DNA of 64,000 bases from Prevotella sp. GTDB lineage: Bacteria; Bacteroidota; Bacteroidia; Bacteroidales; Bacteroidaceae. Below the pieces are notes generated by a model. That model saw only the letters and a program-made list of their open reading frames with translations, made no database searches and had not been told where the DNA came from. The translations under genes were made by a program, and so were the position numbers. Where the stretch lies: contig JAGAXW010000020.1 of assembly GCA_017847725.1 (NCBI GenBank), forward strand, positions 18,979-82,978, in the 5' to 3' direction. Positions 1 to 8,163 of this stretch are shown in pieces (the stretch's first letter is position 1; every line of letters begins with the position of its first letter).

Positions 1-227
1 ATTGCCAGATACACGGAGTCTGTCTCGCTTTCGAATGTAAACTTGCCGTCCTTGACAACCAGTGTGTCTGAGGGTATGCCTGTTTGCATGTCTGAGGTGA
101 GGTAGAGGGTGTCTCCATCCTCCATTCCAGAAACCGACCCCTGTATTTTATAGGTGTTGGACTGACATGCTGTTAGTGCCAAGAAGGCAATGGCACTATA
201 CAATATACTGGTCGGAAATACTTTCAT
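1..227 (-). CDS. Lipoprotein with N-terminal DUF4369-like domain (partial, C-terminus off the window)
   Basis: The readable 75 residues begin with a lipoprotein signal (hydrophobic stretch, then LTACQS, so the lipid-bearing Cys is near residue 21). A short beta-rich segment follows (IQGSVSGMEDGDTLYL, then SDTLVVKDGKFTFE), which is the pattern of DUF4369. In Bacteroidota this domain usually precedes a thioredoxin-like AhpC/TSA domain, so the missing part is probably a periplasmic thiol-disulfide protein; that is inference. The start at 227 lies inside the prs coding region in another frame, a 32-base overlap, which suggests translational coupling as the last visible gene of the pheS operon. 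Confidence 0.7.
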   Translation of the reverse strand, partial: MKVFPTSILYSAIAFLALTACQSNTYKIQGSVSGMEDGDTLYLTSDMQTGIPSDTLVVKDGKFTFESETDSVYLA

Positions 228-1134
228 TATTGATGACTCTTCTGATGGTTTCTGCAAACATGTCGGCAACACTCAGCTGCTTGACCTTTTTACAATTCAT
301 GTTGTAGGGAATGGAGTCGGTGAAGACGATTTCTTCCAGGGCAGACTCCTGAACGCGTTGGCTGGCAGGACCGCTCATGACGCAGTGGGATGCACAGGCA
401 CGCACCGTCTTGGCGCCAGCCTCCTTCATGATGTCGGCAGCTTTGGTAATAGTACCGGCAGTGTCTACCATGTCGTCGATTATGACGACGTTCTTGTCTT
501 TGACATCACCGATAATCTGCATGGTTGCTATCACGTTGGCGCGAGCACGTGTCTTATTGCAGAGCACCAGGGGACAACCCAGGTATTTGGCATAGGTGTT
601 GGCACGCTTTGAACCACCTACGTCGGGTGAGGCTATCACCAAGTCTTCCAGCTGCAGACTCTTCAGGTAGGGCAGGATGACGCCAGAGGCATACAGATGG
701 TCGACGGGAACATTGAAAAAGCCCTGAATCTGGTCTGCGTGCAGATCCATCGTGATGACGCGGTCGATACCTGCAGTGCTCAGCAAGTCGGCCACCAGCT
801 TGGCACCGATACTGACGCGTGGCTTGTCTTTCCTGTCTTGGCGGGCCCATCCGAAATAGGGGATGACGGCGTTTATCGAACGCGCCGATGCACGCTTGGC
901 TGCATCAATCATGAGCAGCAGTTCCATCAGATTGTCAGAATTGGGGAATGTGCTCTGAACCAGGAAAATGTCGCGCCCTCGGATGCTCTCTTCGTAAGAT
1001 ACGGCAAACTCTCCATCAGAGAATTTCGTAATTTGTAACTGTCCAAGCGGACATCCCAGACTTTGGCAGATTTTCTCTGCGAGGTACTTTGTGGCCGTAC
1101 CAGAAAAGACCATGTATGAGTTAGGGTTTTCCAT
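196..1134 (-). CDS. prs: Ribose-phosphate pyrophosphokinase
   Basis: Makes PRPP from ribose 5-phosphate and ATP for nucleotide, His, Trp and NAD synthesis. The 312-residue length is normal. The flexible ATP loop is visible as YFGWARQDRKDKPR near residues 93-106, the metal and substrate segment as DLHADQIQGFF near 129-139, and the PRPP-binding loop as VVIIDDMVDTAGT near 213-225. It lies 29 bases downstream of the ThiE-like gene in a leftward operon that starts at pheS. Its 3' end overlaps the next lipoprotein gene by 32 bases. Cytoplasmic. Confidence 0.97.
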   Translation of the reverse strand: MENPNSYMVFSGTATKYLAEKICQSLGCPLGQLQITKFSDGEFAVSYEESIRGRDIFLVQSTFPNSDNLMELLLMIDAAKRASARSINAVIPYFGWARQDRKDKPRVSIGAKLVADLLSTAGIDRVITMDLHADQIQGFFNVPVDHLYASGVILPYLKSLQLEDLVIASPDVGGSKRANTYAKYLGCPLVLCNKTRARANVIATMQIIGDVKDKNVVIIDDMVDTAGTITKAADIMKEAGAKTVRACASHCVMSGPASQRVQESALEEIVFTDSIPYNMNCKKVKQLSVADMFAETIRRVINNESISDQYIV

Positions 1135-1163
1135 TGTTGTTGATATGTTGTTTATTATCCTAT

Positions 1164-1772
1164 TTATCCTATTGCTTTCCTTAATTTCCCAAAATGGTCT
1201 ATCAGTGCTTGATAGTCCAGTTCCTGATGGATGTTAAATCGGTTCCATAGGTCTCTGCAGATGACGACGCCTCCAAACCCCAGGTCCTTGGCTATCTTGA
1301 TGTTCTCGAGGTTCATGCCGCCTAATGCATATACGTGGCGGTCTATCAGGCCGCGGCGGGAGGCCTCCTTCAGTTCATCAAGAGTAAAAGTAGCTTTTCG
1401 GTCTGGCTCTGTCTGACTGTCGAAGATATACTTTAGGAAGACATAGTCGGCATTGCGCTTGGCTTCCTTCAGCAGTTCCAGATGGGTACAGGTACGGCTT
1501 ATGCGCCCCTTGTATCCTTTAGGTACAGGCGCGACCTCGTCATTCAAGTGAATTCCTTTTAACTTGTATTCTTCCTTCAGGTAGAAATTGTCGTGTACGG
1601 TAATCTTATTGTAGTATTCTTCGTGAAGCAACGTTAGGAGTCGCTCTGAATACATAGGTGAAGAGTCTGGCTTGAACAGGTGTAGGTCGTCCAGTCCCTC
1701 ATCGAATAGTGATGTAAGAATCTTGTCTTCTTCCACGAAAAACGTGGGTTGTGTCATTACAACAAGTTTCAT
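1164..1772 (-). CDS. Thiamine phosphate synthase / TenI-like TIM-barrel protein
   Basis: A 202-residue protein with the pattern of the ThiE/TenI superfamily: a short barrel with GIHLNDE near residues 74-80 (compare the GVHLGQ element of ThiE), the late-barrel YALGGMN near 150-156 and GFGGVVICRDLW near 166-177. ThiE condenses HMP-PP with the thiazole phosphate to make thiamine phosphate. Several ThiE substrate loops are poorly conserved and no other thiamine genes are nearby, so this may be a TenI-like relative with another role. It lies 6 bases after pheS and 29 bases before prs, within one operon. Confidence 0.7.
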   Translation of the reverse strand: MKLVVMTQPTFFVEEDKILTSLFDEGLDDLHLFKPDSSPMYSERLLTLLHEEYYNKITVHDNFYLKEEYKLKGIHLNDEVAPVPKGYKGRISRTCTHLELLKEAKRNADYVFLKYIFDSQTEPDRKATFTLDELKEASRRGLIDRHVYALGGMNLENIKIAKDLGFGGVVICRDLWNRFNIHQELDYQALIDHFGKLRKAIG

Positions 1773-1778
1773 ACTCTT

Positions 1779-2837
1779 TTAGTTGGCTGATTCAAACTCT
1801 TTTAGGAAACGTACATCGTTTTCAGAGAACATGCGCAGGTCGCTTACCTGATATTTCAGATTGGTAATGCGCTCTACGCCCATGCCAAACGCATAGCCGC
1901 TATATATCTTAGAGTCAATGCCGCATTGTTCAAGAACGTTCGGGTCGACCATGCCGCATCCTAAAATCTCCACCCAACCGGTGTGCTTGCAGAATCCGCA
2001 TCCTTTGCCACCACAGATAAAGCAGGAAATATCCATTTCTGCACTGGGTTCTGTGAATGGGAAGTAGCTGGGGCGCAGACGGATTTTTGTGTCGGCACCG
2101 AACATCTCGCGGGCAAACGACAGCAGAACCTGCTTCAAGTCGGTGAAGCTCACATTCTTGTCAATGTAGAGGCCCTCCACCTGATGGAAGAAGCAGTGGG
2201 CACGGGCTGTGATGGCTTCGTTGCGATATACTCGTCCAGGGCAGATGACGCGGATGGGCGCAGTCAGCTTTCCGTCTTCAGTGTGCATGTGCTCCATGAC
2301 CCTTGCCTGAACGCTGGAGGTATGGGAACGCAACAGGATGTTTTTCGTCACATCGTTGGGGTGCTGACTGATAAAGAAGGTGTCTTGCATGTCGCGAGCA
2401 GGATGGTCGGCTGCGAAGTTCATCTTTGTGAAGACATGCAGGTCGTCTTCCACTTCAGGGCCGTCGGCCAGCACAAAGCCCATGCGTGAGAATATGTCGA
2501 TTATCTCGTTGGTGACAATCGTCAGAGGATGGCGTGTACCCAGTTGAATGGGGTAGGGAGTCCGTGTAAGGTCAATACCTGTGTTGTCACTCTCTTGAGT
2601 CTCGGTTTGTTCTTTCAGTTGGTTGATACGGTCCTGAGCCATCTGCTTCAGTTCGTTAATCTTGATACCAACCATCTTTTTCTGGTCTGCAGCCACATTT
2701 CTGAAATCGTTCATGAGCGCAGTAATCTCACCCTTTTTGCTCAGGTATTTCAACCTTAGCTGTTCTACTTCTTCAGCATTCTGGGCGCTTAATGTCTCAA
2801 CTTCTTTGAGTAACTCATTTATTTTATCAAGTATCAT
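1779..2837 (-). CDS. pheS: Phenylalanine--tRNA ligase alpha subunit
   Basis: Catalytic subunit of the alpha2-beta2 PheRS that charges tRNA-Phe. An N-terminal coiled coil (about residues 1-75) is followed by the class II core. Motif 2 is visible around GRVYRNEAITARAHCFFHQV, a CxxC-rich segment around CFICGGKGCGFCKHTGW, and motif 3 as GYAFGMGVERI near the C-terminus. I chose the ATG at 2837 (352 residues) because the longer frame back to 2876 runs through the promoter box at 2865-2873. pheT is not in the window. First gene of the leftward operon with the ThiE-like gene, prs and the lipoprotein. Confidence 0.97.
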   Translation of the reverse strand: MILDKINELLKEVETLSAQNAEEVEQLRLKYLSKKGEITALMNDFRNVAADQKKMVGIKINELKQMAQDRINQLKEQTETQESDNTGIDLTRTPYPIQLGTRHPLTIVTNEIIDIFSRMGFVLADGPEVEDDLHVFTKMNFAADHPARDMQDTFFISQHPNDVTKNILLRSHTSSVQARVMEHMHTEDGKLTAPIRVICPGRVYRNEAITARAHCFFHQVEGLYIDKNVSFTDLKQVLLSFAREMFGADTKIRLRPSYFPFTEPSAEMDISCFICGGKGCGFCKHTGWVEILGCGMVDPNVLEQCGIDSKIYSGYAFGMGVERITNLKYQVSDLRMFSENDVRFLKEFESAN

Positions 2838-2864
2838 AATCAGGTAGAATAGATAAATTTTGAT

Positions 2865-2873
2865 GCAAAGGTA
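2865..2873 (-). promoter_or_regulatory. Bacteroidota -7 box for the pheS operon
   Basis: Read leftward this is TACCTTTGC, matching the TAnnTTTG consensus of the Bacteroidota housekeeping sigma factor. It lies 27 bases upstream of the chosen pheS start. It is back-to-back with the rightward promoter at 2917-2925. Confidence 0.75.
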
Positions 2874-2916
2874 CAAAATTATTGAGAATAATGAATTATG
2901 AATTGTGATTTATTTG

Positions 2917-2925
2917 TATCTTTGC
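2917..2925 (+). promoter_or_regulatory. Bacteroidota -7 box for the DUF4348-murB-MBL transcript
   Basis: TATCTTTGC, a TAnnTTTG match, about 40 bases before the start at 2966. No clear -33 TTTG was seen at the expected distance. Confidence 0.7.
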
Positions 2926-2965
2926 ATCAAAATTTGAGAGAAGACAGTTATAATTCATAGAATTC

Positions 2966-3799
2966 ATGAAGCGATTTTTAGTGGCTTTGCCTTTAGTGGT
3001 ATTGTTCATGATGTCATGCGATGGCAACAAGACGACTCGTAATAACGACGAAGATGTCCTCGACGACTCTGTACAAATGGTTGATTCCGATTCTCTCGCC
3101 AAATCTGTTGACGACATTCCGATGCCCAAGGCAGCTGATGAGTTGTTTGATGATTTCATCTTCAATTTCTCCGCCAATCAGAAGCTGCAGAAAGAGCGCA
3201 TCGTTTTCCCCTTGACAGTGACAGGCGAAAAGAAGACCAAGCACATTCATAAAAAGGAGTGGAAAATGGAGAACTTCTTTATGCGCCAGGGATATTACAC
3301 ACTGCTGTTCGATAATGAGAAACACATGGAAATCGTTAAGGACACAAGTGTCAGCCATGCTGTCGTAGAGAAGATCTATTTCAAGTCGAAGCAGGTCAAA
3401 CAGTACGTCTTCGATCGTATTCGTGGCTCATGGATGCTTACGTCCATTCAGACCATCCCCTTTGACAAGGCCTTGAATTCGACCTTCCTTCCTTTTTATT
3501 ATCAGTTTGCTACCGACAAGGACTTCCAGCAGCACCATCTTAGTGAGACCGTTAGTTTCGTCGGACCGGATCCTGATGATGATTTCAGTCAGATGGAGGG
3601 CATTATTACGCCTGACACATGGGAGGCATTTGCCCCCCAGCTGCCCTCAAAGATGATTTACAATGTCATCTATGGCAACCCCAAGTTTGAGGGCGACCAT
3701 AAGGTGTTTGTCCTGAGAGGCATCGCTAACGGTTTGGAGCTTCAGATGACCTTTAAGCGGAAAGGCGGCGTGTGGAAACTTACAAAGCTTACAACATAG
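2966..3799 (+). CDS. DUF4348-type lipoprotein
   Basis: A 277-residue protein with a lipoprotein signal (VVLFMMSCDGNK, Cys near 18) and an acidic linker to about residue 55. The rest is a globular domain typical of Bacteroidota DUF4348 proteins, rich in aromatics, with FMRQGYYTLLFDNEK near 107-121 and FKRKGGVWKLTKL at the end. The terminal GxWxLTKL strand resembles SnoaL/NTF2-like secretory folds, but the function is unknown. Its stop is followed at once by the murB start, so the two are probably co-translated. Confidence 0.8.
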   Translation: MKRFLVALPLVVLFMMSCDGNKTTRNNDEDVLDDSVQMVDSDSLAKSVDDIPMPKAADELFDDFIFNFSANQKLQKERIVFPLTVTGEKKTKHIHKKEWKMENFFMRQGYYTLLFDNEKHMEIVKDTSVSHAVVEKIYFKSKQVKQYVFDRIRGSWMLTSIQTIPFDKALNSTFLPFYYQFATDKDFQQHHLSETVSFVGPDPDDDFSQMEGIITPDTWEAFAPQLPSKMIYNVIYGNPKFEGDHKVFVLRGIANGLELQMTFKRKGGVWKLTKLTT

Positions 3800-4801
3800 A
3801 TGAAAGATATTCAGGACTATAGCTTGATAAGGCACAACACATTCGGCATTGACGCCAAGTGTCGTCGTTTCTTGGAATACGAAAATACCCAAGAGGCCGC
3901 GTGTGTGGCAAAGATGCTTCGTGAGTCGGATACTCCCTATATAATAATAGGTGGTGGCAGTAATCTGCTCTTGACTCAAGATTTTGAGGGCATTGTCGTC
4001 CACTCGGCCGTCAAGGGGTTTTCCGTCGACGGGTGTCGTGCCCGTTGCGGCAGTGGCATGGCGTGGGACCATGTCGTGGAACAGAGCCTGAATGTCAGTC
4101 TCTATGGTGCCGAGAATCTTTCTCTTATCCCTGGTGATGTAGGGGCAAGCGCAGTGCAGAATATCGGCGCATACGGAGTCGAGGCCAAGGACCTTATCGA
4201 GAGTGTTACTGCCGTTGAAATCACTACCGGGCGCGAGTTGACCATTGGGCGTGACGAATGTCGGTATGGCTATCGTGACAGTCGCTTTAAGCACGAATGG
4301 AAGAATCGCTTCTTGATAACGAATGTCACCTATCGTTTCTCCCGCGAATTTATCCCTCATCTCGACTATGGAAACATCCGCTCAGAGCTTGAGCGCCGTG
4401 GACTTGTGAATCCTACGGCTATGCAGCTTCGTCAGGTGATCATAGACATACGGCGTGCAAAATTGCCGGATCCGGAGGTGGTCGGCAATGCCGGTAGCTT
4501 CTTTATGAATCCTGTCGTCAATAAGGCTAAGTTCGACGAATTGATGGAGAAGTACCCTCAGATGCCCTATTATACAATAGACGAGAACCATGTGAAGATT
4601 CCAGCCGGATGGATGATAGACCAGTGTGGATGGAAGGGAAAGTCGTTAGGCCGTGCCGGCGTTCATGACAAGCAGGCGCTGGTCCTGGTCAATCGCGGTG
4701 GCGCAGAAGGCCGTGACATCGTATCCCTCTACCAAGCCATACAGTCTGATGTAAAGGAGAAGTTCGGTATAGAGATATTTCCAGAAGTAAATGTAATATG
4801 A
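3800..4801 (+). CDS. murB: UDP-N-acetylmuramate dehydrogenase
   Basis: Reduces UDP-GlcNAc-enolpyruvate to UDP-MurNAc with NADPH and FAD, the second committed step of peptidoglycan precursor synthesis. The 333-residue length and motifs fit type I MurB (E. coli-like): FAD segment IIGGGSNLLLT near 50-60, LSLIPGDVGASAVQNIGAYG near 108-127, the catalytic-Ser segment GNAGSFFMNP near 229-238, and a C-terminal catalytic-Glu segment FPEVNVI. The start directly follows the DUF4348 stop, and the stop overlaps the MBL gene start (ATGA). Confidence 0.97.
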   Translation: MKDIQDYSLIRHNTFGIDAKCRRFLEYENTQEAACVAKMLRESDTPYIIIGGGSNLLLTQDFEGIVVHSAVKGFSVDGCRARCGSGMAWDHVVEQSLNVSLYGAENLSLIPGDVGASAVQNIGAYGVEAKDLIESVTAVEITTGRELTIGRDECRYGYRDSRFKHEWKNRFLITNVTYRFSREFIPHLDYGNIRSELERRGLVNPTAMQLRQVIIDIRRAKLPDPEVVGNAGSFFMNPVVNKAKFDELMEKYPQMPYYTIDENHVKIPAGWMIDQCGWKGKSLGRAGVHDKQALVLVNRGGAEGRDIVSLYQAIQSDVKEKFGIEIFPEVNVI

Positions 4802-5562
4802 AACTGACTTTCTTAGGGACAGGAACCAGTTGTGGAGTACCCACCATCGGTTGTCAGTGTTATACATGCACCAGTCCGGACATTCACGACAAGCGGCTGC
4901 GTTGCTCGGCGCTCATAGAAACGGGGCAGACGCGCATCCTGATAGACTGCGGTCCGGACTTCCGCCAGCAGATTATGCCCCAGCCGTTCCGGCGGATTGA
5001 CGGTATCCTCGTCACCCATGCCCACTACGACCATGTGGGTGGTATGGACGACATCCGTCCTTTCTGTCAGTTTGGCGAGGTGAACGTCTACGCCGACCCT
5101 CTTGCGTGTCATGGCATGTTGGAGATGTTACCCTATTGTTTTGCAGAACATCGCTATCCGGGAGTTCCTGCCATTAGGTTACATGAGATCCATAAGCACG
5201 AGCCGTTTCGTATAGGCGACCTGGACATCATGCCGTTTGAGGTGATGCACCACGACCTGCCAATCATGGGTTACCGGATAGGGCGCTTAGCCTATATAAC
5301 AGACATGAAAACCATTGCAGAGACAGAGATTCCTTATATTGAAGGCTGCGACACTTTGATAGTCAATGCGCTGCGCCTGTCGCCCCACCACTCGCACCAG
5401 ACGCTCGACGAGGCTGTCAGATTTGCCGGCCGTATTGCTGCCCGGCAGACGTGGCTGATTCATAGCAGTCACGACATTGGCCGCCATGCCGAGGTGAATT
5501 CTGGGTTGCCTGGGAATATTCAGTTGGCTTACGACGGGCAGGTCATAGAGGTGAAAGCATAA
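4798..5562 (+). CDS. MBL-fold metallohydrolase (PhnP/RNase Z-like)
   Basis: A 254-residue metallo-beta-lactamase-fold protein. The metal motif is THAHYDHVGG near 73-82 (HxHxDH), with later ligand His and Asp in MHHDLP and YITDMK and a final His in WLIHSSHDIGR. The N-terminal LGTGTSCGVPTIGCQCYTC is typical of the PhnP/lipoate-hydrolase-like branch, which carries extra Cys residues. Substrate unknown; cyclic nucleotide or phosphodiester hydrolysis is the usual family activity. Overlaps murB by 4 bases and ends at a strong hairpin. Confidence 0.85.
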   Translation: MKLTFLGTGTSCGVPTIGCQCYTCTSPDIHDKRLRCSALIETGQTRILIDCGPDFRQQIMPQPFRRIDGILVTHAHYDHVGGMDDIRPFCQFGEVNVYADPLACHGMLEMLPYCFAEHRYPGVPAIRLHEIHKHEPFRIGDLDIMPFEVMHHDLPIMGYRIGRLAYITDMKTIAETEIPYIEGCDTLIVNALRLSPHHSHQTLDEAVRFAGRIAARQTWLIHSSHDIGRHAEVNSGLPGNIQLAYDGQVIEVKA

Positions 5563-5564
5563 GA

Positions 5565-5594
5565 AAAAGGAACTGATGTCGTTCAGTTCCTTTT
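5565..5594. terminator. Bidirectional intrinsic terminator between convergent genes
   Basis: Twelve-base arms AAAAGGAACTGA (5565-5576) and TCAGTTCCTTTT (5583-5594) with a 6-base loop. The A-rich and T-rich flanks serve both strands. The right arm reaches into the stop codon of the leftward gene ending at 5593. Confidence 0.85.
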
Positions 5595-5847
5595 ACTTTT
5601 TCTTGTGTCTGCCGAAGATGGAGCCATAGCTTTTCAAGAGTTTCCTGACCATCAGGAATGCATCAATCGCTGTGATGCTGTTGCCGATAAGGTTGGCAAT
5701 CTGTTCTCCTTTGGTGTCGGCTTTCTGAGCCATAAACACTTCATGCCACAGAGAATTGATTTTGTTGCTCTTCTGCGTGATTTCAGCCTTCACCTCTTCC
5801 TTGTGAAGCCGAATATCCTCAATGCTATGATATTGGACTGCTTTCAT
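5593..5847 (-). CDS. Small conserved hypothetical protein (envelope trio, third gene)
   Basis: An 84-residue protein, predicted largely helical, rich in Lys and Glu, ending in a basic tail (GRHKKK). I do not recognise a domain. The central stretch IANLIGNSITAIDAFLMVRKLL is moderately hydrophobic and amphipathic, so peripheral membrane association is possible. It lies 3 bases after the holin-like gene, which in turn abuts a YtxH gene, and this gene set is common in Bacteroidota. The stop codon overlaps the terminator arm. Confidence 0.7.
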   Translation of the reverse strand: MKAVQYHSIEDIRLHKEEVKAEITQKSNKINSLWHEVFMAQKADTKGEQIANLIGNSITAIDAFLMVRKLLKSYGSIFGRHKKK

Positions 5848-5850
5848 AAT

Positions 5851-6204
5851 CTAACCGTGTAAGATTTTTACAAGGAAGCCGACGAGTGGTCGCTCTATCC
5901 ATCTCTTCCTGTTGATGACAACGAGTAGCAGCAGCAAAAGAAAGAAGGCGGCGACAATAAGAAATGCCTTGGCCATGCCCATTGTCGGGGCTATCACATA
6001 TACGAAAGCGAAAGAACAGTAGAATAATATTGCTACACCCAAGAGGATGATGACCAGCAGCAGGGTAGAGGCAGTAACAAGGTGTACTACCTTCTCAATG
6101 GCGCTGAGCCTCAGGTGTTCTTTCTGAAGTCCGACATAGTCCTTTAGCGCCTCTATGAGTTGAGCAATAGACTCTACGTTCTTGTCGCTTGATAACATAG
6201 GCAT
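5851..6204 (-). CDS. Phage holin superfamily III-like membrane protein
   Basis: A 117-residue protein with an amphipathic N-terminus, two transmembrane helices (about residues 44-70 and 76-100) separated by a short PTMGMAK turn, and a basic end. This matches the chromosomal holin_3_6/DUF1469-type family found in many bacterial housekeeping contexts. Nothing nearby suggests a prophage. Its start directly follows the YtxH stop (6205). Likely an inner-membrane stress or envelope protein; function unproven. Confidence 0.75.
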   Translation of the reverse strand: MPMLSSDKNVESIAQLIEALKDYVGLQKEHLRLSAIEKVVHLVTASTLLLVIILLGVAILFYCSFAFVYVIAPTMGMAKAFLIVAAFFLLLLLLVVINRKRWIERPLVGFLVKILHG

Positions 6205-6420
6205 TTACTGTGCTTCGGGGGCTGCTTCGGCAATGTCGTCGACCAGGTCGTTCACGTCCTTGCGGCTCAGTTTGATGTTATGCTTCTTCATAAAGTCGTC
6301 CACGGCGTCCGTGATTTTAACACGGGTGTCCTCTCCTTTTTCAGGAGCCAGCAGGAGTCCAATGACAGCTCCGGCGAGAGCACCGCCGAAGAATGCACCT
6401 AAGTAACCTAAACTTTTCAT
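6205..6420 (-). CDS. YtxH-like small membrane protein
   Basis: A 71-residue protein. The N-terminal glycine-rich helix YLGAFFGGALAGAVIGLLLAP followed by EKGEDTR is the YtxH signature, then a charged helical tail with acidic residues. Proteins of this family are small, membrane-anchored and often stress-linked. First gene of the leftward trio; promoter box TACATTTGC is at 6461-6469. Confidence 0.85.
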   Translation of the reverse strand: MKSLGYLGAFFGGALAGAVIGLLLAPEKGEDTRVKITDAVDDFMKKHNIKLSRKDVNDLVDDIAEAAPEAQ

Positions 6421-6460
6421 ACGTTTTATATTTATTGGTTTAACATGTTGTATTTCCTAC

Positions 6461-6469
6461 GCAAATGTA
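6461..6469 (-). promoter_or_regulatory. -7 box for the YtxH trio
   Basis: Read leftward it is TACATTTGC (TAnnTTTG match), about 40 bases upstream of the YtxH start. Confidence 0.7.
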
Positions 6470-6564
6470 CAAAAAATAATTTAAAGAACAGTTTTCTAAG
6501 CCTGTTTTTTTGTTAAAAGCCTTACTTTTTTCCCATTTAACAAACTTTATGTGGGTTTTGTGAC

Positions 6565-6573
6565 TACTTTTGC
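6565..6573 (+). promoter_or_regulatory. Candidate -7 box for the SPOR lipoprotein gene
   Basis: TACTTTTGC matches TAnnTTTG about 70 bases before the start at 6644. A weaker alternative, TAATTTCGC, lies at 6585-6593. The A-rich leader that follows has no strong ribosome binding site. Confidence 0.45.
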
Positions 6574-6643
6574 CTAATATTTTGTAATTTCGCACTGAAA
6601 AACAAAATCGCAAAAATTTTAATTAGTAATATTCGAAAAAATT

Positions 6644-7147
6644 ATGAGAAAGTACACAGTTATTTGCACAGTTCTTGGGGCTGCTATGATTTTCACTGGA
6701 TGTAAGTCGAGCGAGAGTGCATACAAACAGGCCTACCTGAAAGCAAAGCAGCAGGAAGAGATGCAGCAACAGCAGGCTACAGCGCCTCAGGCAATCGACA
6801 ACAACGTAGTTGTACCGATGGTGGAGAAACCCGTTACCCAGACTCAGGTGGTTGACAATGCAGACAATGTTGCTGTAAGACAGGAGACCGTATCTGTTAT
6901 CAACGGCTCTGGATTGAAGAATTTCAGTGTTGTTGTCGGCTCTTTCTCTCTGAGAGCTAATGCCGATGGCCTGCAGCAGACCCTGAAGAACGAGGGCTAC
7001 GATGCACAGGTGGTTGTCAACAATAATGTCAGCCCTGCCATGTATCGTGTCGTTGCCACCACCTTTGATGCTAAGGCTGATGCAGCGGCCAGCCGCAACT
7101 CTCTGCAGACAAAGTTCCCTGGTGCTTGGCTGCTTTACGCTAAATAA
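6644..7147 (+). CDS. SPOR-domain lipoprotein
   Basis: A 167-residue protein with a lipoprotein signal (AAMIFTGCKSSES, Cys near 20), a Gln-rich linker (about 30-55) and a C-terminal SPOR domain (about 88-165, beginning NFSVVVGSFSLRANADGL). SPOR domains bind denuded septal peptidoglycan, so a role in division or cell-wall remodelling in the periplasm is likely. It is followed 11 bases later by ruvX and then def, probably one transcript. Confidence 0.85.
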   Translation: MRKYTVICTVLGAAMIFTGCKSSESAYKQAYLKAKQQEEMQQQQATAPQAIDNNVVVPMVEKPVTQTQVVDNADNVAVRQETVSVINGSGLKNFSVVVGSFSLRANADGLQQTLKNEGYDAQVVVNNNVSPAMYRVVATTFDAKADAAASRNSLQTKFPGAWLLYAK

Positions 7148-7158
7148 GCTAAGCGACA

Positions 7159-7575
7159 GTGGCACGTATACTGTCAATAGACTACGGAAAGAAACGAACA
7201 GGAATAGCAGTTACCGACCCGCTGCAAATGATTGCCGGCGGGTTGGCAACTGTTTCTACCTCTGGGCTGTTCGAGTTCTTGCAGGACTATGTGGCGCGTG
7301 AGCCGGTAGAGCGCATTGTCGTCGGCGAGCCGCGCCAGCCCAACGGGGAGCCCAGTGAGAATATGCAGCGCGTGCAGCAGTTTGTCAATCGCTGGCGCAA
7401 CGCGATGCCGCATATTCCAGTAGATTTTTATGATGAGCGTTTCACGTCAGTGTTGGCCCATCAGGCCATGCTTGATGCAGGTCTTCGTAAGAAAGCCCGT
7501 CAAGACAAGGCACTCGTCGACGAGATTAGCGCAACCATCATCCTGCAGGACTACATGCGAGCAAAGCATCTTTAA
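7159..7575 (+). CDS. ruvX: Putative pre-16S rRNA nuclease / Holliday junction resolvase-like YqgF
   Basis: A 138-residue protein of normal length. RNase H-fold signatures are visible: SIDYGKKRTGIAVTD at 6-20 with the first catalytic Asp, IVVGEPRQPNG near 53-63 and the YDERFTS segment near 90-96, with a final Asp in LVDEISA. The family processes the 16S rRNA 5' end and was earlier linked to Holliday junction resolution. The start is GTG at 7159, because no in-frame ATG precedes the conserved core. It lies between the SPOR gene and def. Confidence 0.93.
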   Translation: MARILSIDYGKKRTGIAVTDPLQMIAGGLATVSTSGLFEFLQDYVAREPVERIVVGEPRQPNGEPSENMQRVQQFVNRWRNAMPHIPVDFYDERFTSVLAHQAMLDAGLRKKARQDKALVDEISATIILQDYMRAKHL

Positions 7576-7596
7576 AATACTTTTAAAATTTCGACT

Positions 7597-8157
7597 ATGG
7601 TATTACCTATTTATATATATGGACAACCTGTACTCCGCAAGGTTGCTGAAGACATTCCCCAGGACTATGAGGGTCTTGACACTTTAATCCGTGACATGTG
7701 GGACACGTTGGCAGAGAGTGAGGGTATTGGTCTGGCAGCACCCCAGATTGGCAAGTCTATTCGTGTCGTGGTCATCGACCTGGATGTGATTAGCGACGAC
7801 CTGCCCGAGTACAAGGATTTCCGCCATGTATATATCAATCCCCACATCATCGAGTATGATGACAGCGAAGAGTCTTCCTCTGAGGAGGGATGCCTGTCTC
7901 TGCCTGCCATCCACGAGAAGGTGGTGCGCCCCACGCGCATACACGTCCAGTGGGTCGACGAGCAGTTCGAGGCACACGACGAGTGGATAGAGGGCTATCT
8001 GGCACGTGTCATGCAGCACGAGTTTGACCATCTGGATGGCAAGATGTTTGTCGACCGCGTCTCTCCGCTTCGTAAGCAGCTGATAAAGAACAAGCTGAAA
8101 GCTCTTATTCAAGGACGTTTCCGCTGCGGATACAAGACTAAATCCATCCGTAAATAG
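7597..8157 (+). CDS. def: Peptide deformylase
   Basis: Removes the formyl group from nascent N-terminal methionine. All three motifs are present in 186 residues: GIGLAAPQIG near 44-53, EEGCLSLP near 94-101 (metal Cys) and QHEFDHLDG near 145-153 (two metal His and catalytic Glu). The C-terminal extension is basic (FRCGYKTKSIRK). Cytoplasmic, metal-dependent (usually Fe). Lies 6 bases before the TPR gene, so it is likely co-transcribed. The matching methionine aminopeptidase gene is at 16278. Confidence 0.97.
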   Translation: MVLPIYIYGQPVLRKVAEDIPQDYEGLDTLIRDMWDTLAESEGIGLAAPQIGKSIRVVVIDLDVISDDLPEYKDFRHVYINPHIIEYDDSEESSSEEGCLSLPAIHEKVVRPTRIHVQWVDEQFEAHDEWIEGYLARVMQHEFDHLDGKMFVDRVSPLRKQLIKNKLKALIQGRFRCGYKTKSIRK

Positions 8158-8163
8158 ACGGTT

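Noticed and set aside
5851-6204. Prophage sign from the holin-like gene
   Set aside because: The family is a common chromosomal membrane protein and no phage genes lie nearby.
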